64,000 bases of DNA, from assembly GCF_000182565.1 (NCBI RefSeq), contig NW_015971541.1:1187039-1251038 (forward strand). The letters are read 5' to 3'. The translations under genes and the position numbers were made by a program. Of the stretch, positions 34,241-45,109 are shown piece by piece (within the stretch, counting starts at the first letter, position 1; every line of letters begins with the position of its first letter). Source of the stretch: Spizellomyces punctatus DAOM BR117. Its lineage: Eukaryota; Chytridiomycota; Chytridiomycetes; Spizellomycetales; Spizellomycetaceae. The notes below the pieces were generated by a model. It saw nothing but the letters and a program-made list of their open reading frames with translations, did not search any database and was not told the DNA's origin.

Positions 34241-34635
34241 AGTTTTGTTTTTGGCCATGGACATGGTGGAATAGGAGGGGGCCACTCCAGGTTGCTGCGG
34301 GGTGGTTCGCAGGATGGTGTCTCCCCGTACCGGTTGTAGCAATTAAAGTCGTTTACGTGCTTTTGGTGACGAGGGAGGTGGGATTGACGGTTAGTAGGTG
34401 GGTGAGGAGGTGGAGGGATACCAAGCGAGGACACCGGGATTAGAGTTTTGTTTTTGGCAATGGAATGGTGGAATAGGAGGGGGCGTCTCCAGGTTACTGC
34501 AGGGTTTGCAGGATGGTGTTTCCCTGTACCGGGTATGCTGAAAGTCTTGTGTGCTTTTGGAGATGAGAAAGGTGGGGCTGGTGGTTAGCAGGTGGAGTGG
34601 AGGGATACCAAGTTAGGACATTGGGGAAAGTACAT
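34078..34635 (+). repeat. Tandem copies (about 203 bp) of the SEC22 last exon and 3' flank
   Basis: Unit 1 is 34078-34280 and includes the last about 160 coding bases and stop of the SEC22-like gene. Unit 2 (34281-34483) is almost identical. Unit 3 (from about 34484) is shorter and diverged, with small deletions. Each unit begins near CACTCCAGGTTGCTGCGGGG and carries GAGGGATACCAAGCGAGGAC. Units 2 and 3 are outside the reading frame and probably transcribed only as 3' UTR. Confidence 0.85.
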
Positions 34636-34777
34636 ATGATTTTGCATATATATTATTTTTATACGACAAGTGTGTTTGTTTTTTACTATTTTAATTGTCC
34701 AATGTTTTGTAAAAGGTCTCTTTGGTCCCTAGATATCCTATCCACTCTACATATACACGACACATAACTAAAAACAG
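34636..34777. other. AT-rich 3' spacer
   Basis: Short convergent spacer between the SEC22 repeat array and the hydrolase gene. No gene seen. Confidence 0.5.
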
Positions 34778-36360
34778 CTAAACAGCAACAGGATCATCCT
34801 TCCGGGCATGTTCAGGAACGGTATGCTTGGTTCCCCGAACACCATCAACAGCATCCATAAAAGCCTTGATAAGCCTCCGACTCCGGAGATCACCCAAAGG
34901 CTGCAACTTGACCGAATTCATCACATACCCAATAGCCAATTTTTCTTTTTGGTTCCACCAAATCATACTTCCGCCTGCACCTGCCCATCCGGTCCATGTT
35001 TGTCCTTGGATGAGGGTGTCGAGTTGACCCCATCCGCCTGTCGTGAATTGAATCGTCTTGTTCAGGACTTGGTCGGTGGATAATGGAAGGGGTTCAAGGG
35101 CTTTCGAAAGGGTTGATGAGGAAATGACGGTTGTACCGGTAAGTGGATCCACACCTCCATTGGCCATAATGGCCGCAAAACGAGATAACCCCTTCGCATT
35201 AGTCATACCGCTAAAACTCCCACTTTCACCATGCCAAATATCAGGTTTATTATATCCCGCCGGCCAAATCTCCCACCACCCAAATGTAGGGCCACTCGCC
35301 ATTAAAGCGCGGTGTTGCAAACTGGATGGATTGAGTTGGGCTTGGAGGAGTAATTCGGGGATGGGTTCTTTTTGCCAGGATTTGGGAGTGAGGATGTGGT
35401 AGAGGAGGTAAAAAGGTGTGAGGCCGTTCAGAGGGGAAACGAGGTGGTCGTATGATGGGTCCAGACCTAGGTGATAGGAAATATTGAGAGGGGTAGCTAG
35501 TTCTTGGCGGATGTAGGTACCGAGGGAACGATGTAAAGGATCCGCTCGTCGAACGAGTTCATTAATGTACCATCCGCGTGTAGTGGCGTGATACCCAACC
35601 GTTGGCTTTCCACCAAAATTATGGGGCTGGGATGCAATTTTCTCTGCCAATGCATCCAGGTCGAGAATATCGGATGGTGATGGGGCGCGTGAAGCGTCTA
35701 GGAAGGATACCCCTGCGCGATGACCCATAAGGTCCGCTACCGTGACGTTTTCCTTGTTGCCTTGTGCGAATTCTGGCCAGTATTTTGCGATGCGGTCCGT
35801 GTAGGAAAGGTGGCCCTGTGATATGAGGTGTGCAATGGCGATACCTGTCTAATGTAAAGTAACGTGAGTTGGATTGCAATCGCGTTTTTTATCATGAGGA
35901 TGAACATGCGAGGTTTACCACTGCTTTGCTACTTGAAAAGACGAGATTCAGGGAATCCTCCGTATAAGGCTTTTTAATGTCGTAGTCTCTATCAAAGAAC
36001 CCTCCAACAAGTTCCACAACCGGTTTCCCATCCACTAATACAAACGTAAATATTAATCTACATGTCCTAAAAGAAAAATTCAAAAAGATACTCACTCCAA
36101 GCATAAAACCCAGCACCCACTTCCTCCCCCTCTTTAAAATTCCTCTCAAAAGCCTCTCGCACACCCTCAAACCCCCGTTCCACCCGCCCAGAAATCGGGT
36201 ACTCTGGGCAATTCAAGTTGAATAATGCGCATGTGTGCGGGTGGTAAGGGCCCGTCGTGACATGACGGTACAAGAGGCCTAGAGAAATGGACAAGAGGAG
36301 GGGGAGTTGGGAGCGGAGGGATAGTCCTCCTTTTTTGGGGTTGGGGGTTTTGGAGGGCAT
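34778..36360 (-). CDS. Beta-lactamase-fold serine hydrolase (class C / LACTB-like)
   Basis: Penicillin-binding-protein-like serine hydrolase; fungal members act as esterases or peptidases. Exons 36360-36096, 36034-35919 and 35848-34778 give 483 aa. An N-terminal hydrophobic helix (LPLLLSISLGLLY) suggests a membrane anchor or signal. The nucleophile motif SxxK reads SSSK, with KAVTGIAIAHLI after it. LMGHRAGVS is the conserved post-catalytic loop, GYHATTRGWYINELV holds the catalytic Tyr, and WTGWAGAGGSMIWW is the third motif region. It resembles the animal LACTB2/lact family rather than bacterial resistance enzymes. The substrate is unknown. Confidence 0.85.
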
Positions 36361-36941
36361 GTTTTGCAAAAGGTCCTGGGGGATGTGAATTGCAAATGTG
36401 GGTTTTTATGGTTTTTCGGCCATTCGGTCTCGGTGTTCCGCTTCGGGCTTAGTCACGCGATGACGATCGAGGTCGTTTTACCTGTTTAGTTTGATGAAAA
36501 GGTTTTTTGGCGATAGGAGTTGGACAGAGGGGCCGATTATGAAAAAAAGGGTTTGCCGAAATTCTGAATAATGTGTTGCTTTTTTGGCAAGTTTATGGTT
36601 GAAAGATTGATGAGGAGGTTGATTGTAACTTTTATCCAACTCGCCTGCTAGTCGCTTGTGAAGGGATGTCCGGCCGTGGGCCATGCCCAGGGTTAAAAAC
36701 AAGAATGCTCATGAAAGGCATCAGCAGAAAAGTTACCCCATCACCAAACCACCTTTTCAACATCCTCTACGTTTTAAACCCCATCATCAAAACCCCTCCA
36801 CCACCAACCAAAATCCCACTAGACGACTTGTTACTTTTCAAACGGAACCCTTACCTTTCTCGATCAACGCGTCACACAACTTGTTACCATAGCCACAGAC
36901 TTACCACATCCCCCCGACCACAAACCACACAAAACATAATC
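36361..36941. other. Divergent intergenic region, no gene seen
   Basis: Between the hydrolase and the DNA ligase. It contains TCACGCGA (one mismatch to the recurrent E-box) near 36454. Several short frames lack support. Confidence 0.45.
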
Positions 36942-38185
36942 ATGCATCCCACTCGTATCCTCCACCGCGCAGCATTACCACGCACAAAACCCGCCTTACT
37001 CCTCGCAACCAAATGGAACGAAAAGCACGGTAAGCCAACACTCACCTCATCTCATCATACATGTTCTAATGAGATTTTCCATGTGTAGATCCGACGGGAT
37101 GGTGGATATCCGAGAAATACGATGGCGTCCGAGCGTACTGGGATAGCAAAGCCCAGAAAATGGTGTCGAGATTAGGAAATGTTTTTGGTGTTCCGGAATG
37201 GTTTACGCGTGGTAAGCTTAAAGTTGCGAAAATCATTATACTAAAGTTAATAATGTTGTGGGTTGGTAATGTAGATTTGCCGAAAGATATGGATTTAGAT
37301 GGAGAGTTGTGGGGAGGCTACGGAGCATTCTCGCGAACCGTTTCAGTCGTCAAGACACTCAAACAAAATCAAATGACACTACCCACATGGTCTTGTCTTA
37401 CCTACCAAATCTTTGACACCCCAACCAAAGACCCTTTTGAAACCCGACTCGTACTTTTAAAAAAGTACATGGCGAATATACATGCTCGGCATCTTTGTCT
37501 TGTTGATTATCGACAATGTACGTCTCGTGAGGATTTACGGGAGGAATTGGAGCGTGTGGAGAGGAGGGGTGGGGAGGGGATCATGTTGCGGAGGGCTGGG
37601 AGTTTGTATATTGGGAAACGGGATGCGAGTTTGAGGAAATTGAAAAAGGGGTTGGATGCGGAGTGTGTTGTTGTTGGGTATGAGGAAGGTAAGGGGAGGA
37701 ATGAGGGGGTTGTGGGGTCGCTCAAGGTATGTCTTGAACCTTTTTTTGCAAGGTGGTTGTGGTGTTGATGTCGGGGTTTCTAGTGCCGGTTGGAGAATGA
37801 CAAGGTGTTTTGGCTTGGGTCGGGGCTGACGGATGAGGATCGGAAGTGTCCGCCTCCGATTGGGTCGGTTGTAACGTTTCGGTTTATGGAGTGGACAAAG
37901 GAGGGTATACCCCGGCACCCCAGTTTTGTTGGTGTGCGGATAGATTATGATCCAGATGCCGGCACGGACACCAGTATGGATGCCGCCATGGATGTCGGCA
38001 CGAATGTGGAAATGGACACGATCGCAAGTGCAAGCGTAAACACGGAGCAAAGCACACGACATGTGCAAGTGGACACAAACGCCAATGCAAACGAAGACAG
38101 ACCACCAGAACCAGAAGCAAAAACAAGAATCCCTGCCACTATGTCAATGACCAGTACGCACTTCAAGTCCACTAGTATGAATTAG
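36942..38185 (+). CDS. ATP-dependent DNA ligase, Lig E-like, probably mitochondrial
   Basis: Nick-sealing ligase of the minimal type (nucleotidyltransferase plus OB domain). Exons 36942-37029, 37089-37211, 37275-37726 and 37784-38185 give 354 aa. The N-terminus MHPTRILHRAALPRTKPALL is basic and hydroxyl-poor in acids, as in mitochondrial presequences. Motif I is SEKYDGVRAYW with nucleophile K39. Motif III is DLDGELWGGYGAFS, motif IV GGEGIMLRR and motif V region LRKLKKGLDAECVVVGYEEG. The OB part includes GSVVTFRFMEWTKEGIPRHP then SFVGVRID, closely like bacterial Lig E and Chlorella-virus-type enzymes. The C-terminal 90 residues are low-complexity Asp/Thr/Asn-rich. Bacterial origin is an inference. 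Confidence 0.88.
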
Positions 38186-38216
38186 ATACAAAAACCAAAA
38201 AGTAACATGTCTTGTT

Positions 38217-40360
38217 TTACAGGGAATTGGGCATGACATAAAATGCCCAGGCAATGACAATGTAGGCACCGAGAAGCATGACGCCTTCCAACCAATTGGT
38301 CTGACCGTCCGAAATAACCGAATTGACGACAAAGATTGAAACCTACAAAAGAAAGGTTCAACTCTGGAGCAACAGAGACCATTCAAAGCGTCATCAAAAG
38401 GTACGCACAAACATGACACTGGTCTCAAAGGCCGAAAAAGCCAAGGAAAGCGGTTGATTCCATATCCACCCGAAAATGACACAAATGGGCGTAACGAGCA
38501 AGGCAATCTGCATGGAACTCCCAATAGCAACGCCAATCACGAGATCCATTTTATCCTTCATGGCGACCGAAACGGCTGTAACGTGTTCTGCGGCATTACC
38601 GACAATGGGAAGGAGGATGAGACCGACAAAGGTTTGACTCAGGTGCCATTGTTCAGAGACAGTTTCAATGGATCCGACGAGGTACTCTCCGCAGACTGAC
38701 ACGAGGACAGTGACAGAGAGGAGGAGGGTGACGGCGGCGGGGAGTGTAATATTGGGTTCTTCTGTTTGAGCTAGGAGTAGCATGTCAGCAAAAACTGGCC
38801 GATTGCATGTACACGTATAGACGTTACCATCCTCGCCCTCTTCTGCAGTGAAAAACTCGTGATGCGTCTTGAGTTGAAAGTATAAAAAGAGAATGTAAAT
38901 GATAAACAGGACGAGCTGCGTGAAAGACAGTTGTCAATACAGTGGTGACTGGGAAATGAGAATGCAAAAGACATACAGCGGTGCCCCGGGACAGTTCCAA
39001 GAGGAGAACGTCGGCCGTGTCCTTGCCCGCAATAGTGAATTGGAATGCCGCTGGAACGACAAACGCCAGCACCGCTCTGGGAAAGAAAACATGGTGAGAA
39101 ATCAAGAGACATAGAATTGGCACGCAACAATACGCCAAGAAAGTTGTGTGAGAGCGGGACAGAATTCCCACGGAGCGACAACATTTTCCCACGCTCCCTC
39201 TCCATGACGAGCGCCAGCGAGTCATGGCCCTATCCATTACCCGCACGCGAACGCAAACACGAACGCACGAATGCAACAAGACGCCAAGGGAGTTGTGCGA
39301 GAGCGGGACAGAATTCCCACCCAACGACAACATTTTCCCACGCTCTCTCTCTCCATGACGAGCGCCAGCGAGTCATGGCCCTATCCGTCACCCGAACGCG
39401 AACACAAACGCGAACGCAACAATACGCCAAGAAAGTTGTGTGAGAGAGAGCATTCCCACCCAGCGACAAAATGTTCCCACGCTCTCTCTCTCCATGACGA
39501 GCGCTAGCGAGTCATGCCCTATCCGTCACCCGAACTCGAATGCGAACGCAACGAACGCTAATCCCGAACCCTAAAACCCGAACGCGAACACGAACGCTAA
39601 ACCCAAACTCTAAAATCCGAATCCTAAAACCCGAATCCTAAAACCCAAACCCTAAAACCCGAACGCGAACGCTAAACCCAAACCCTAGAACCCAACCTAA
39701 ACCCGAACCCTAAAACCCAAACTCTAAAACCCGAACGCTAACCCAAACCCTAAAACCCTAAACCTAACCCAAACTCCAAGCCCTCTCTCTGCTGCCCTCG
39801 CTAACGCTCAGGGAGCATCGTACTCACATGCAAAGCAGCGAAGCACTGGTCTGGGCAGCAGTCACGTTAAACCTCTGATTCTTGAAATAGAGACCACCTG
39901 CGAGAAAGGATGCACCTAGGACCAAGAGCAGATTGGAGAGGATACTCCCCAATAAACTTGCTTGAACGACTGTAATCAAGCCATTGTGGAGAGCAATGAG
40001 ACCGACAATCAATTCGACAGCGTTTCCAAATGTGGCATTCAAGAGTCCCCCAATTGTCTCGTTTGTCCTGAGAGCGAGTTCCTCTGTTGCGAGACCAAGA
40101 AGCTTGGCCATGGGCAAGAGAGCCATGAAATTAAAAGCAAAAGTCAATGCATCTGGCCAGTCCAATATTCCCGAGAGGATGCCAAGAGGACAAAAGATGA
40201 GAAGAATATTGATCCAGTTTGATAAGAAAATGTAGCGAAGGGAAGTTGACCAAGAGGGAGGAGGAGGACCGAATATGAATCCAGCGTCAGAGTCTGAGCG
40301 AGAGACGTTTCTCAAGCGAGGAGAAGCAGAAGCAGGTATAGCTCCATATGCAGCGGGCAT
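38217..40360 (-). CDS. Vacuolar Ca2+/H+ exchanger (CAX/Vcx1 family)
   Basis: Moves Ca2+ into the vacuole in exchange for protons. Exons 40360-39828, 39076-38977, 38915-38828, 38770-38409 and 38342-38217 give 402 aa, the usual CAX size. Both alpha-repeat motifs are intact: GLLNATFGNAVELIVGLIAL and LLPIVGNAAEHVTAVSVAMK. About eleven hydrophobic helices surround them. An acidic loop, TAEEGEDGNVAQTEEP, separates the two halves. The first intron (39077-39827) is 751 bp, roughly ten times the local norm, and is full of repeats. Splicing across it is inferred from exact frame continuity. Confidence 0.93.
39100..39540. repeat. Minisatellite (about 145 bp, three units) inside the CAX intron
   Basis: Three tandem units begin at AGTTGTG 39142, 39291 and 39434. 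Each has a GACGAGCGCCAGCGAGTCAT core, a CTCTCTC-rich stretch and runs of CGAACGCGAACAC. Units 1 and 2 are about 149 bp apart, units 2 and 3 about 143 bp; unit 3 carries small deletions. Confidence 0.85.
39540..39775. repeat. Interstitial telomere-like CCCTAAAA repeats in the CAX intron
   Basis: About 235 bp of degenerate CCCTAAAAC / CCCGAACG / AACCCAAAC units. The complementary strand reads TTTTAGGG/TTTAGGG, close to algal and plant telomere types and one base longer than TTAGGG. The G-rich strand coincides with the CAX transcript. Confidence 0.75.
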
Positions 40361-40619
40361 TGTGTGTGTTCCGTTTGTAGAAACGAGTGTGTGTGTGTGG
40401 AGAGAGAGAGAAAGAGTAAGATGAAAGTCAAAAGTCACATGATAATGAGAACACGCATAGTGTGGAGGCGATTGAAAATGGCACTAGGAACCATTATTAT
40501 CCGGATTAATCCGGTTAATCATATCGCATAATCAGAACCCCCCTCTATCGCTCAGATTGGTGTGGCATGTATTGTAATGTTTTTTTTTTTTAAACTGCGG
40601 TGAGGCGCATGCCCAAAGG

Positions 40620-40630
40620 TCTATAAAAGG
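40620..40630 (+). promoter_or_regulatory. TATA-box-like element
   Basis: TCTATAAAAGGGG, an excellent TATA match, 130 bp before an ATG at 40752. Few other promoters in the window have such a clear box. Confidence 0.35.
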
Positions 40631-40751
40631 GGGGCCATTTCCCTCTTTCCTCTTTACCCATCCTCGACTCGAAGCATCTGCGCAACGCTCATTGCGACCC
40701 ACATTGCAACCTCATAGCAACCCACACAACCTCATCGCGACTCGGTCAACC

Positions 40752-41182
40752 ATGAGAACGCCGATGTGGTGGTGTCGAGGACCTCGACCGCCCGACAGCA
40801 ACCGTGATCAGAACCAGCGGCAACCAATCGGATCCGATAACAAAACCTACTATTATACTGCCACATTAGTTGAGCTTGGTTGGTATGTACTGATGGCATT
40901 TCTTTTCATTCTGTCATTCTGTCGCTGACATGCAGTTTTAGTCTCCAAGCCTGAACATCCTCTGGCTTGTGACGCTGCCCAGTCGATTCGCTCCTGGATG
41001 CAAGAGTCTGGCTTCAATGCCATCAAGAGTTCCAGATCAAGGCCTAGTAGGGACCGCGTGTGGTGGTGGGCAATTATCCGGTTAGAACCAACCGTTACGT
41101 ATTGCGTGTATAATTGCCTATTAGTAGTTAGTTATCTTTTCCGAACCGGTTGTCGCCGGTTTATTCCCTGGTGTAGTAGCTA
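40752..41182 (+). CDS. Possible small two-exon gene, unknown
   Basis: Behind the TATA-like box an ATG opens MRTPMWWCRGPRPPDSNRDQ. A possible splice (weak GTTGGT donor near 40881, CATGCAG acceptor near 40936) joins it to VLVSKPEHPLACDAAQSIRS then WMQESGFNAIKSSRS, ending with the stop at about 41181. No homology recognised. It could be a lineage-specific protein or a fragment of a mobile element; the donor site is poor. Confidence 0.2.
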
Positions 41183-41368
41183 GTGCCAGTTTCTGTCACC
41201 TCTACACTATGAAATGAAAAAGTGTGGTAATAAATGGTTGATTAAAGAGAGAGAGAGAGAGAGTATTGAATGTATATAATCACTCTCTCTGTGTGTGTGT
41301 ATATAAGAGAATAAGAGAATAAAAAGTGTAAGAATTTGTGTGAGGAAAGTGTGATCAAGTGAAATGGA

Positions 41369-41372
<4 letters not shown>

Positions 41373-41406
<34 letters not shown>

Positions 41407-41596
41407 TAAAAAGTGCGAGCGTGAACAGAGTCTCTCTCTCTCTCTCTCTCTCTCTTGTCTTGAATCAACTAGCGTTTGTGTGTGTGTGTTTTATATATTC
41501 TCTCTTCTCTCTCTCTCGTTTGTATTCAATCAATTAGTGTGTTTATGAGAGAGAGAATTCCTTTATATCATTATTCTCTCTCTCTCTCTCTCTACT

Positions 41597-41640
<44 letters not shown>
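41373..41640. repeat. Cluster of (GA)n and (CT)n microsatellites
   Basis: A GA run of about 30 nt (41373-41402) is followed within 30 nt by a CT run of about 24 nt (41431-41454), and by two more CT runs up to 41640. GA and CT on the same strand are complementary, so long stem structures are possible. They sit 190-450 bp upstream of the bZIP start. Confidence 0.85.
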
Positions 41641-41826
41641 ATTGCATTCCCACATCGCCTTCTTCTTTCATGGTGACATATCTACTAAGCATTTTATTAT
41701 ACTCTTTATAGAATTGTCAAGTGGGGGAAGCCACGGTTTCTATTTTGATTAGTTATTCTCTTCTTTATTCTTCTTGTTTCTCTCTCATCTCTCTTCTTGT
41801 TCTTGTTCTTCTTGCAACTGGGCTAA

Positions 41827-43476
41827 ATGAATACGCATCAGCCTTTGGTCGCTACAACGAGCAGTCTCAGTCCTGCTCTCTTTGAGGCACTCGCTGCAAA
41901 ACACGGCAACTTGCTACACTTGGGGGGCACAAAGCGTCCTAGCGTGCAGGATGAGGGTGTTCGCAAGAACCACGCTCACTTGCCCACTCCCATTGAGGGT
42001 ATGTGCGTTTGGAATTACACAACTACTAGTCACTCTTGTTGAGACTCTATTTTTGTCGCTCGCTAGACGGACTGCAGGGGACACCTCTGAAAAAAAAACC
42101 AGGTCGCAAGCCCGCCACCACAGAGCCCGCCAATAAGCGCACGGCTCAAAACAGAGCCGCTCAGCGTGCTTTTAGAGAGCGCAAGGAACGCTATGTCAAG
42201 GAACTCGAAACGCGTGTCGCTCAGTTGGAACAAGCACAGACAAAGGCAGAAACGGGGGAACTCGTTGATGAAAACTCTAAACTACGCCAACGAGTAGAAG
42301 AGCTCGAGACGGAAAATAAATTGTTGCGTGAAGTGTCGTCCTTTACTTTTGAATTCCCACCTCAACCGTCATCACAGCAACAACAACAACAACAACAATC
42401 AGAACAACAACAAAATCTTACACCAGTCTCGGACACCCCTAAATCGATTCCCTTTCACTTTGATCAACCCAACGGCTCTGCAAATCATAAAGACGCTCCC
42501 ATTTCTCCTGCCTCCATTATCCAGAGCGAGCCCACTCCCTTTACGAACCACTCCTCTCCCTTTTCCACAAACAGCGCCAACAATGACCTTCCAGGCCTCG
42601 AAGCGGAATCCTACTCTCTTTTCGACGACTTGGCCAGTTCGACGTTGTCGGTCGTGTCGGATGCAGAAGTGCGAGACGAAAATGACCTCGACGCTCTCCT
42701 CGGTGGCATTCCTCTTGGACAATTTTCATTTACTGAACCCATCCAGTCTATATCTCAACAATCGCAACAGCAGCAACGACAACAACAACCACAACAACAA
42801 CAACAAGCAGCGTTTTACAATGAGCCCAACCCGTTTTCAGCCACCTTTTCCAACCCTTTTACCACTGAAAACCTCATTTTCGATGCAGAGTTTCAAGACT
42901 TTTTGAGTTTGAGTGCTGTCCAGACACCTCCAATCCAACCTCTTGTCTTTGCATCATCACCCGCACCCCTCACATCCCCCGAACACCAGCGACAACAGCA
43001 ACAACAACAACAATCATCTCTGCTGTGGTCACCACCACCACCAACAACAACCACAACAACAAGTCAACCATCGCCATCGTCGATGCTGGTAAACGAATTC
43101 AAGAAAAAGGATTTGGTCGAGGAATGCTCGATTGACGAATTGTGCGATATCTTCAAGGTGGGCACACTGTTTGACTCGTGTCTTTTGGTGTGGGTGCATT
43201 AGTGACTGACACGTACAATTACAATAGGCCAAAGCCCAATGCTCGGAAATGGTCCACCTCCAAAACAAGATTTTGCAAGCGGCCGAAGAGGGCAAAAAGG
43301 AAGAAGTCATGGATTTGTTGTTGGTGTGCAAGGAAAAGAAGCGGATGCACATGGTATGTTTTTTGATTGTTTTTGCATGTCAAGTATAATAATAATTTAC
43401 AATGTTTTCGTTCTAGTTGCGAATGAAGGCCGGTGTAACAGTGCTTCCACCCGGATTGGATGCACCTCCATTGTAG
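41827..43476 (+). CDS. Yap1/Pap1-type AP-1 bZIP transcription factor
   Basis: Redox-responsive regulator of oxidative-stress genes. Exons 41827-41998, 42067-43157, 43228-43353 and 43417-43476 give 482 aa. The basic region NRAAQRAFRERKERYVKELE is of the fungal Pap1/Yap1 class, followed by a leucine-zipper heptad to about residue 160. The middle is Gln/Ser/Pro-rich with several poly-Q runs and an acidic, likely activating patch (SYSLFDDLASSTLSVVSDAE). The C-terminal cysteine-rich domain is kept: EECSIDELCDIFKAKAQCSE, with spacing like the Yap1 c-CRD, so peroxide-dependent nuclear retention is likely. I see no clear n-CRD. Confidence 0.9.
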
Positions 43477-43556
43477 TTTTTTGTGCTAGTCTAATGAAAT
43501 TTATTCGTGTCCTAGTTTTGTTGTCTTTTTTTTTTTTTTTTGTATAGAATGAACAT

Positions 43557-45109
43557 TTATTCTTTTTTCTGCTTTGGAATGACATGAACGGGTGGATGGG
43601 GCCATGTATCCCCCCAATGTGATTTGCGGGCTTCAAAGTACTGCATTTTACCGCCTTTTGTTTTTGTGATTGTTGCGCGTTCGAGGTGGCCAGAGGGGCT
43701 GCACCAGTCTAGGATGACGTGGCCGTCGCGTTTTAGTGGGGGGGCAATGATGCGTGGCCAGGTGTATGCTGCCGTATGCATGTCCGTGTTGAATTCGTTG
43801 TCATGTTGCGCATCCCCTTGTGCATTGGCTTCAGTGTGCATGTCCGTGTTGAATTCCTTGTCATGTCGCACATTCCCTTGTGCAAAGCCTTGTACACTGC
43901 TCTGTGCATCACTCTTCACAGACGGCCGCAAACCCCTCCTCAAAACCACAAACGAAAATTTCGCATCCTCATGAATTCTGTTTCGCCCCCTTGGTCACCA
44001 TCATGAACCCGATTCCTCTGCACCCTCTGCGAAAAATGACACCAACTGTCATGCCCCAACATTGGACACGCCCCATCATGCGGACAAGGCGCCACAACAT
44101 GGGCATTTCCTAATCCCAATATCTGGGCCCGTGCCTTTGCAATCATGTTGAACCCCTCGGGTGTCCCTCGATCCACCAAAACTAGAACATCCCGTGTGTG
44201 ATCCCATAGAGATTGGACAGTTTGTTCGTGTTGAGAGGACGGCATATCGCTTAATGTGTATGCGCAAATCACTAGATCCGCTGGTTGGGGTTGAGGTGGT
44301 AAATACCGTTTCGTCAATAAATTAAAACCAAGTCTTGATCCCATCCTCTCTGCAACACGTAACATATCCACCGAGATATCCACTCCAACATGTTCTTGAA
44401 TGGTATCAAAAGTATGTTGCACGGCCCACAATGCCGTCCCTGGCCCAACACCAAAATCCAATACACTCGTCGGTTGAAACGATGGAACCCGTTTCGATAG
44501 TTGAATAAGCACGTTCCGGATGGCTGCGTAGGTTGTCCCTGTTCTTGAGGCGAGGTATCCGGCTGTTTCGACGGGACCGTATGTGAGTGTGTGGCGGGGT
44601 ATCAGTGGGACAAGACCTTTTGAGGTTGTGCGGTAGAGTTTGGAGGATGAACCGGTTGAGCGGAGGGATGTGGAGATTTTTTGGACGGATTGTTTTAGTT
44701 GGTGGGGTGGAATGTCTTTATGTATTATTAGTACCTTTAGTGCATGTTGTAAATGGAATGTGGGCATGTTTTACCTGTGAGTTCTTGTTGGATTCCGGTG
44801 AGAATGGGGTCTGGGAGGCTGATCCATCCCGATTCGGTTTTGTCCAAAGAGGCCTTGAGGTGTGAAACGGGATACTGTCCGGGTATTGGATTCTGGGGGG
44901 GGATGGCTAGTATCTTGTGTGATCTCGGATGGGGTGCGATCGCTAATGTCAGGTGTGATCTCGGACGGGGTGCATATTGCAGATCGTGCGGGTGGTACAG
45001 GTGTATCGGGAATAGTGGATTCGGATGCAAGAAATGTCAATGTGCGAAAGAGTGAATGCTGTGTTTTGCGTGCAGTGCATTTGCACCATTGCGTCCGTCG
45101 AGAAATCAT
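43557..45109 (-). CDS. RSM22: RSM22 / METTL17-like mitoribosome assembly methyltransferase, frame-disrupted
   Basis: Mitochondrial small-subunit assembly factor with a SAM-binding fold and an Fe-S cluster. Motif I is [15 protein letters not shown]. The Fe-S cysteines are [20 protein letters not shown]. The C-terminal OB-like part reads [33 protein letters not shown] and [11 protein letters not shown]. One intron (about 44710-44775) is clear. The frame breaks at three places: near a C8/G8 homopolymer at about 44892-44902, and twice between about 44015 and 43975, where TKGAKQNS and [12 protein letters not shown] lie in successive frames. A 60-bp in-frame repeat is inside the C-terminal region. 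Sequence error is as likely as decay. Confidence 0.8.
43774..43893. repeat. 60-bp direct repeat inside RSM22
   Basis: TGCATGTCCGTGTTGAATTC occurs at 43777 and 43837, exactly 60 bp apart, encoding on the minus strand two copies of a 20-residue block with EFNTDMHT. It keeps the frame. Confidence 0.8.

Larger units (their letters stand above)
40361..41826. other. CAX/bZIP intergenic region with microsatellites
   Basis: About 1.5 kb. It holds a TATA-like box and a weak short gene candidate (40620-41182), GA runs at about 41250-41263 and 41373-41402, CT runs at about 41431-41454, 41575-41593 and 41605-41640, and GT runs. Both genes transcribe away from it, so it includes both promoters. Confidence 0.6.

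Noticed and set aside
34195-34443. Separate gene in SEC22 repeat unit 2
   Set aside because: The ORF is the copied last exon without an upstream gene body.
39045-39507. ORFs on both strands within the CAX intron
   Set aside because: They are translations of the minisatellite, and the flanking CAX exons join perfectly across it.
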